Positions 58,701-64,000 of a stretch of DNA of 64,000 bases are shown here, in pieces. The notes below the pieces were generated by a model. The model ran no database searches. It was not told the DNA's origin and was given only the letters and a program-made list of their open reading frames with translations. Numbering within the stretch: position 1 is the stretch's first letter; each line of letters starts with the position of its first letter. Origin of the DNA: Salticus scenicus (lineage: Eukaryota; Arthropoda; Arachnida; Araneae; Salticidae); NCBI GenBank assembly GCA_963930645.1, contig OZ005649.1, positions 384,267,887-384,331,886 of the forward strand, given 5' to 3'. Made by a program: the position numbers and the translations under genes.

Positions 58701-59394
58701 TATCATAAATGAAATGGGGGTTCACAGGATAAGTTTGATTAAAATTATGGAGCGTTAAAAAAATAGGAAAATGGTCACTATTATGTAGATCGTCACTGAC
58801 AAAGAAATTAAAATATGGATAGAGAATAGGAGAACAAATAGCAAGGTCAATAGCATGAAAAGTTCTGGATGGCTCATGAAAATATGTGTTTTCTCCGTTG
58901 TTTAAAATACATAAAGAATTATCGGTGATGAAGTTGTCAACAGTATGTCCACGGGAGTTTACGTTGGGGCTTCCCCAAAGTGGGTGATGTCCATTAAAAT
59001 CACCAAGAATAATGAAAGGAGTAGGAAGTTGTACAATGAGACTGTTGAGATCATGCTGGTTCACAGACATGTTAGGTGGTAAATAGATAGAGCAAACGGT
59101 AATTAACATACGGATGTGTAGTTGGATTGTAACTGCTTGTAAGTTGGTATTTAAAGGAATATTGGTATGTGGAACACTATTGGAAATTAAAAGAGCTACA
59201 CCACCTGTAGCTCTGTCAGTTCTGAGAAAGTCTTTCCTGAAGCAATGGTAGCCACGAATATTAATGTTATCATTTTGTCTAAGGTAAGTTTCTTGGAAAG
59301 CAAAACAAACAGGTCTATGATTAAAAATAATATCTTTGATATCGTCTCGTTTATGATTAAAACCTCGGCAATTCCAGCAAATGAAATTAGTCAT
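55722..59394 (-). CDS. LINE ORF2 polyprotein: endonuclease, reverse transcriptase, RNase H (one frameshift)
   Basis: Nicks target DNA and copies the element RNA there. Start ATG 59394 (MTNFICWNCRGFNHKRDDI). Endonuclease, residues 1-220: QETYL, LGDFNGHHPLWGS (about 131) and SDHFPIFL (about 206). Reverse transcriptase, about 430-720: PGPDGI, NYRPIALTNCLCKLLEKM, FFDMEKAYDKTW, GVPQGSVLSVTLF and LYVDDLQIS (about 665). RNase H, about 960-1090: VFTDGSKTSN, VEVALTFIS, YTDSKSVLDS and GNEAADKAVKQA. The end has CPKCHYGSLTICHIFTDCPC. Total about 1,220 residues. The only break is one extra base in a T run at 57213-57218, between LDPEV and INDALISVVD; compare LINNRPISVVD in copy 1. It could be a real mutation or a homopolymer error. 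Confidence 0.88.
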
Positions 59395-59404
59395 GATTTT
59401 TTTT

Positions 59405-60709
59405 TTAGATCAGAACATCTACGTTATTGTCTTCTGAAGCAGTAGACATATTGTCTTCCCTGTCCGAAGGATGGAGGCTGATTAAATCATCTTGTGAAAT
59501 ATTACTTAAGGTATTAGAATTCTGAGCAATTGTGGTGGGTTTTAAAAAAGTCTTTTTCTTTCTGGTCATACTTTTGTTGGAAGGTGAGTTAGAATGCTTA
59601 TAAGACACAGAACTATGGCTTTTATCAGACACTACTTTCTTCAAATTTTGTGTAGTTTTCTTAGACACAGTAGATTTAGCTAAGGGCAACTGTGAAAGGT
59701 GAGGAGTTTGATTAGATTTTGGTTGTACTGTGCTATTTTTTAACGTAGTTGTTTGCTGGCTGGTTTGGTTGAGGCATTCGGTCTGCGTTGCTATTGTATG
59801 ATAACTCTTTTTGTTCGAGGTTACGGCTGCGTAAGATTTACCAATGGTAGGTGTCATGGATTCAACTATTTTACGTGCTTGAGGGTATGAAATGTTTTCT
59901 TTTATTTTGACAGTCTGAATCTCTTTTTCAATTTTCCACTTTTCACATGCTTTTGAATAGGCGGGATGATCTTTTTTGCAGTTAATGCAGCAGACAGGAG
60001 CTTCGCAATTTTTACTGTCATGGCCCACTGCACTGCAGCGAGCACATGTAGTATTTCCACGGCAAGAGGTCATTGAGTGGCCGAAACGTTGACATTTAAA
60101 GCAACGCAGGGGATTTGGAATGTATGGCCTAATAGGGCATTTTAGATATCCGGCTTTTATTGACTGAGGAAGTTTAGGTGAGTCGATTGTTAGAATTAAA
60201 TGCTTAGTGGGAATTTGTTTGCCCTCTCGAAAAATTGAGATACGGCGCACAGCAATAACGTTTTGATCTTTAAGATTTTCTAAAATTTCAGTTTCTGATA
60301 CATATTGTAGGTCAGTTTCAGAGATGACTCCACGGCTAGTGTTCAATGTTCTGTGGGCAGTTACACTAATGGGTATATTTCCAAAGTTAGAGCATTTTCT
60401 TATATTAGTAGCTTGTTTGCTATTTGCCAATTCTATCAGTAGCTCTCCGGAGCGAAGCTTTTTAATAGATTTCGGTTCTCCTACCATTGACTGCAAGGAC
60501 TTCTGGATCAAAAATGGAGATGTCTTACAGAAGTCCCCCTCTTTTCGTTTTATAACAAAAAAACGTGCCTCATTACTATCAAAGATGTTCTTCTCATTTA
60601 AAGATGAAGAGAATTCCTCCATCCTATCCGCCCAAGAATTAGCACTTGTGATTAGATTAGCTTGGCCCGAGCCAGACGCATTATCCTTATTTCCTATATT
60701 TGTCGCCAT
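59405..60709 (-). CDS. LINE ORF1 protein (Gag-like, CCHC zinc knuckles)
   Basis: RNA-binding structural protein of the retrotransposon, thought to coat the element RNA and help bring it to the nucleus. I chose the ATG at 60709 (MATNIGNKDN) because it lies in a good GCC-ATGG-like context on the minus strand and the upstream extension looks like leader sequence; this gives 434 residues. Residues from about 45 hold a conserved fold (ARFFVIKRKEGDFCKTSPFL, then GEPKSIKKLRSGELLIEL). From about residue 203 come three knuckles: CFKCQRFGHSMTSC, CARCSAVGHDSKNC and CCINCKKDHPAYSKAC. The C-terminal third is Ser/Thr/Lys/Gln-rich and probably disordered. The stop is 10 bp before the ORF2 ATG. No stops or shifts seen. 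Confidence 0.88.
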   Translation of the reverse strand: MATNIGNKDNASGSGQANLITSANSWADRMEEFSSSLNEKNIFDSNEARFFVIKRKEGDFCKTSPFLIQKSLQSMVGEPKSIKKLRSGELLIELANSKQATNIRKCSNFGNIPISVTAHRTLNTSRGVISETDLQYVSETEILENLKDQNVIAVRRISIFREGKQIPTKHLILTIDSPKLPQSIKAGYLKCPIRPYIPNPLRCFKCQRFGHSMTSCRGNTTCARCSAVGHDSKNCEAPVCCINCKKDHPAYSKACEKWKIEKEIQTVKIKENISYPQARKIVESMTPTIGKSYAAVTSNKKSYHTIATQTECLNQTSQQTTTLKNSTVQPKSNQTPHLSQLPLAKSTVSKKTTQNLKKVVSDKSHSSVSYKHSNSPSNKSMTRKKKTFLKPTTIAQNSNTLSNISQDDLISLHPSDREDNMSTASEDNNVDVLI

Positions 60710-61331
60710 AATTAGAAAAAGAGAGAAAGGGTCGAGGGTTTCCTTAGTCCCACAAGTCAGCCCGTTTCTTGAACAGACGGAAAAGCAAAGGGTTTTCAGA
60801 ATCGCTCCCTGGGACACCCATAACCACTCACCAGCTACCAGACCGTCGACCCAGATTGGGAATCACATGTGGTAGTCGTGTTAGTCCGGTGTTTCTCGCT
60901 CGAGTAGTCACCGTTGTCTCACCTTCACCAAGGGCACCAGTCTCCCAGTGTGCTCCCAAGGCTAGACTACCGTGAGACCCTCACCAAATCGCCAACCCAA
61001 TAACCAGCGCCACAACTACACCGTTTTCAGCTTGGTTAATGTTTTAGAAAATAATTTTAGTAAAACCATCAAAAACAAGACAAAAAGGTGAGTAAAAACA
61101 AACAAGGTAAGTAGAAACCAAAAAGGTAAGTAAAACAAGGTAAGATGTTTCATTTTTTTGTAACTTTTCCACACTTTGTATTTTTTTTTCATTTTTTTTT
61201 TTTTTACAAGAACAGTAAACAAGTACCAAGAGCTTATTGGCAGTAAAAACTAAAAATACTAACAAGGACGAAAAAGCAAAAAAAAAAAAAAAAAAAATGA
61301 AAGAAATAAAAGAGAGGAAGGAAAATAAATA

Positions 61332-61364
<33 letters not shown>

Positions 61365-61428
61365 AGATCACTCGGGCCCGGGGTGCGTGACTCCCCCTGA
61401 ATACCTGAAGAAGGTACCCCCCTGGGGG
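60710..61428 (-). promoter_or_regulatory. 5' untranslated region of LINE copy 3 with probable internal promoter
   Basis: About 720 bp upstream of ORF1 on the minus strand. The first 50 bases are GC-rich, then T tracts (61332-61354, 61279-61297), a pyrimidine-rich part, and a GC-rich segment (60730-61010). LINEs of this superfamily start transcription from within this region, so a promoter is expected, but no specific box was identified. On the plus strand AGGTAAGTA-like words recur about every 20 bp at 61086-61143. Confidence 0.45.
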
Positions 61429-61442
61429 GGTAGTTGTTCTAG

Positions 61443-63964
61443 GATATTATTGATTTTTAAAGAGAAAAGTGTGACACTCAGGACACTGCCTTGAGGTACA
61501 CCTTCTTCCTGAAAGTAAAAATTTGAAAAACCTGAACCAATACGAACTTGGAAGCGTCTGACTCTCAAAAAATTCTCAATAAAAATAGGAAGATTCCCCC
61601 GAAAGTTCAAATTGAAAAGGTCTTTTAAAATGCCATGGCGCCATGTCTTGTCATAGGCCTTTTCCATATCAAAAAAATTGACACCAAATGGTTACGTCTT
61701 GCAATTGCTTTCCGAATATTTGTCTCCAATAATAAAATATTGTCAACCGTAGAACGGCCCCGTCGAAAACCACTTTGCCAAGGGGAAATTAAATTATGCT
61801 TTTCAAGAATATAAACCAGTCTAGTATTTACCATTTTCTCAAGCAATTTACATAGGCAGCTAGTTAGAGCAATGGGTCTATAATTTTTTGGATCGGTAGC
61901 ATCTTTGCCAGGCTTTGGAAAAGGAATAACAATAGCATCGTGCCAAGCAGAAGGAAATATATGCTCAGTCCAGATTCTATTATAGAGAAGAAGCAGGTTA
62001 TTAAGGGACGCTTTGGATAAATGGTTGATCATAATGTAAGTAATTCCATCAGGCCCAGGAGCAGAGTTGACAACGTTTTAAACTGTCTCTCAGTAAATAA
62101 CTGTCTCTCAGTAACTGTCTTCCTGTAAATAAAGTATTGTAATTTGGTGATGAGCGGGACATGAAGTTTATTGTTGAGCGTTCAGAATTACGTTTGAAAG
62201 ACAGAAAGGGTTTAAAATAGGAATTTGTACTAGAGATGTTAGATAATGTTCTACCAATGGTATCTGCAATATTTTTGGTTGAGGTAATAGTTTGGCCATT
62301 TTCTTTTAAAAAAGAGATGCTATGATTAGTATAAATACCCATTGCTTTCTTGACACGATGCCACAATTTTTTGCTGCTAATATTGGAGGTAATACTTGAA
62401 ACGTAATTAACCCAGGAATCTTTCTGAGCTTTCCTCCGTATTCTCCGTGCACTGGCCTTCGCTTGTTTGAATGCAATATAGTTTGTAGTTGTTGGGTAAC
62501 GCCTAAAAATGCCCCATGCTTTTTGTTGCTTTCTCTTTGCAATGTTACATTCTTCATTCCACCAAGGCTTTGGGTATTTAGCAAGACGACCAGACGATTT
62601 TGGAATTGAGATGTTAGCAGAGTTGATGATGCAGTTAGTGACATCAGCAACTGCCTTGTCAATATCACCCTCAATCATTGATTGCGTAATAGTAGCTTTC
62701 ATAGTAAAGGAGGTCCAGTCGGCCCTGTTATAAATAAAACGTGGATTACCAGGATGATGGTCGTTAAAATTATAAAAGGATAAAAATAAAGGAAAGTGGT
62801 CACTACTATGTAGATCGTTACTCACAAAAAAATTAAAATATGGATATAGATTGGGAGAGCAGATGGCAAGGTCAATTGCATGGAAAGTCCTAGAAGGCTC
62901 GTGAAAGTAAGTATTGTCCCCGTTATTTAAGATACACAAGGAGTTGTCAGTAATAATATTTTCAATGATTTGACCACGGGGGTTATTATTAGGGCTTCCC
63001 CATAGCGAATTATGTCCATTGAAATCTCCTAGTATTAAGAAGGGAGTTGGAAGTTGAGAAATAAGGCTATTGAGGTCATGCTGGTTTATGGATACATTTG
63101 GTGGAAGATAGAGAGTGCAAATGGTCATTAATAGATGAGAGTGTACCTGAATGGCAACAGCTTGAATGTTCGTATTTAAAGGTATATTGGAGTGTGGTAC
63201 ATTATTAGAAATCAGAAGGGCTACCCCACCTGTAGCTCGCAGTGCCTGATTTAAGGCAGGGCATTCGGGGCATGTGCCCTGGGCCCTCACAGTGAAGGGC
63301 CCCCAAGAAATTCCATCATACATTTTAAAAAATAGTTAAAATGAAAAATTTCCAAATTTTGCTGTAATGATCGTAATTTTTTTGTTTTTCGTCAATGTAT
63401 GGAGGAATTACTGCACTGTTTTATAAATCGGTGTGATGATCTTTCAAGGAAAGTATCAACTCACCAAAAATATTGCAATATTTTTTGCTAAACGCAAATA
63501 CAACTGCATACTACCAATACTTGAATTTGCATTCCAAACTTTTACTAAGGCTAACTAAATCTGAGGCACACATCACAATGAGGGCGACGTACATTGATCT
63601 GATAGATAAGCGATGAATCTTGTTTAGCCTTACTCTTACCAACAAAATGAAAAGTGTAGTGAATTTTTAGATGGCTGAATCAGAAATAAGTGGTTTATTG
63701 TACTATTAAAGTACGAGAAAAGGGGGCCCATTGAACATGAGTGCCCTGGGCCTCCAAGTGAGTAAATCGGTCCCTGGTAGCTCGGTCAGACTGTGTAAAA
63801 TCTTTCCTGAAACAGGTATAGCCACGAATTTTGACTTTATCGTGTTGTCTTAAGTATGTTTCTTGGAAAGCAAAGCATATAGGTCGATGATCAGAGATGA
63901 TATCTCTGATTTCATCACGTTTATTAATAAAACCCCGGCAATTCCATAAAATGAAATTGGTCAT
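61443..63964 (-). pseudogene. LINE copy 2 ORF2, endonuclease and reverse transcriptase part, broken
   Basis: Start ATG 63964 (MTNFILWNCRGFINKRDEIR). The frame reaches SDRAT, is cut by the hAT-like insertion, and resumes TGGVALLISNNVPHS. The endonuclease motifs ILGDFNGHNSLWGS and SSDHFPLFLSF are intact. Near 62070-62110 a small tandem duplication (TGTCTCTCAGTAA) and a frameshift disturb the linker (RQLLRDSYLLRDSLKRC). The reverse transcriptase part resumes at MINHLSKASL and has YRPIALTSCLCKLLEKM and GFRRGRSTVDNILL. It shifts again near 61667 within the DMEKAYDKTW motif. It continues in the 53767-55498 piece after removal of copy 3. Confidence 0.85.
63240..63776. mobile_element. 537-bp hAT-like MITE with 8-bp target duplication
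   Basis: GTAGCTCG is repeated at 63232-63239 and 63777-63784. Ends CAGTGCCTGATTTAAGGCAG and, inverted, CAGGGACCGATTTACTCACT are imperfect inverted repeats, and GCCCTGGGCC-type motifs follow on both sides (near 63269 and 63742). It splits the endonuclease frame of LINE copy 2. No coding. Confidence 0.85.
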
Positions 63965-63966
63965 TA

Positions 63967-63997
<31 letters not shown>

Positions 63998-64000
63998 TTA

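Larger units (their letters stand above)
55499..61428 (-). mobile_element. LINE copy 3, near-complete, with 14-bp target duplication
   Basis: Flanked by GGTAGTTGTTCTAG at 55485-55498 and 61429-61442. Contains a 5' untranslated region of about 720 bp, ORF1, ORF2 and a 3' untranslated region with the hairpin at 55583-55604. It ends in a short CAACCAAC tail. At 5.93 kb it is the reference copy for the family in this window. ORF1 is open; ORF2 has one single-base frame change. Confidence 0.92.
61429..64000 (-). mobile_element. LINE copy 2, 5' part (runs off the window)
   Basis: Upstream half of copy 2, from the ORF1/ORF2 junction (T tract at 63967-63994 on the plus strand and the TAA of ORF1 at the window edge) to the copy 3 insertion point in the reverse transcriptase at NNILEQLP. 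Carries a hAT-like insertion at 63240-63776. ORF1 lies outside the window. Confidence 0.85.

Overview
The window is eukaryotic nuclear DNA. It is very AT-rich, with long T/A tracts and many (TA)n and (CA)n microsatellites. It has no operon structure and no dense coding, and almost every recognisable protein belongs to a transposable element. The mix fits an arthropod, and by inference an arachnid such as a spider: I/Jockey-superfamily LINEs with RNase H, Tc1/mariner DD34E elements, Penelope-like elements (PLEs), hAT and piggyBac relatives, and tRNA-derived SINE-like heads. No species can be named from the sequence alone.

Layout. 1-9.2 kb holds no gene. It contains a 0.7-kb tandem duplication (2.2-3.6 kb), an inverted pair of tRNA-like sequences (4.0-5.6 kb) and a 1.4-kb foldback element (7.5-8.9 kb). 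9.2-15.5 kb has a PLE GIY-YIG endonuclease fragment, two copies of a MITE (one with a nested 336-bp insertion) and two adjacent satellite-like arrays. 16.5-19.5 kb has a nearly complete Tc1 element followed by two palindromic MITEs and a 636-bp foldback element with an 8-bp target-site duplication. 21-27 kb has a small MITE, a dispersed repeat, a G-quadruplex motif and a PLE split in two by a 2.85-kb hAT-like element, which itself carries a tRNA-like SINE and a piggyBac-like MITE. 29.8-39 kb has palindromic elements, two decayed Tc1 elements, a tRNA-like SINE nested in a second copy of the 22-kb repeat, one possible host terminal exon (35.4-35.5 kb), and ribozyme-bearing inverted repeats. 40.0-41.2 kb is the best candidate for host-type coding sequence: an LRR-like exon with two apparent frameshifts. 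42.9-47.9 kb has a decayed PLE-like reverse transcriptase and two more Tc1 relicts. 51.0-64.0 kb is a nest of one LINE family on the minus strand. A near-intact 5.9-kb copy (55,499-61,428, flanked by a 14-bp duplication) is inserted in a second, decayed copy. That second copy lies directly against a third, 5'-truncated copy and carries a 537-bp hAT-like insertion of its own.

The most notable signal is a set of hammerhead ribozyme motifs in three unrelated sequence contexts (9.3, 12.6-12.8 and 35.7/37.3 kb). Each has different, internally complementary stems I and II and a different palindromic hexamer in the stem III position (AGATCT, ACCGGT, AAGCTT). One sits directly after a PLE GIY-YIG coding end. 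Hammerheads are known in PLEs; the three independent families, and the inverted and tandem copies within one 64-kb window, are the part worth following up.

The genes do not form a host pathway. The working relations are those of transposons: ORF1 and ORF2 of the LINE act together in retrotransposition, and the non-autonomous MITEs, SINEs and ribozyme repeats depend on proteins from related full elements.
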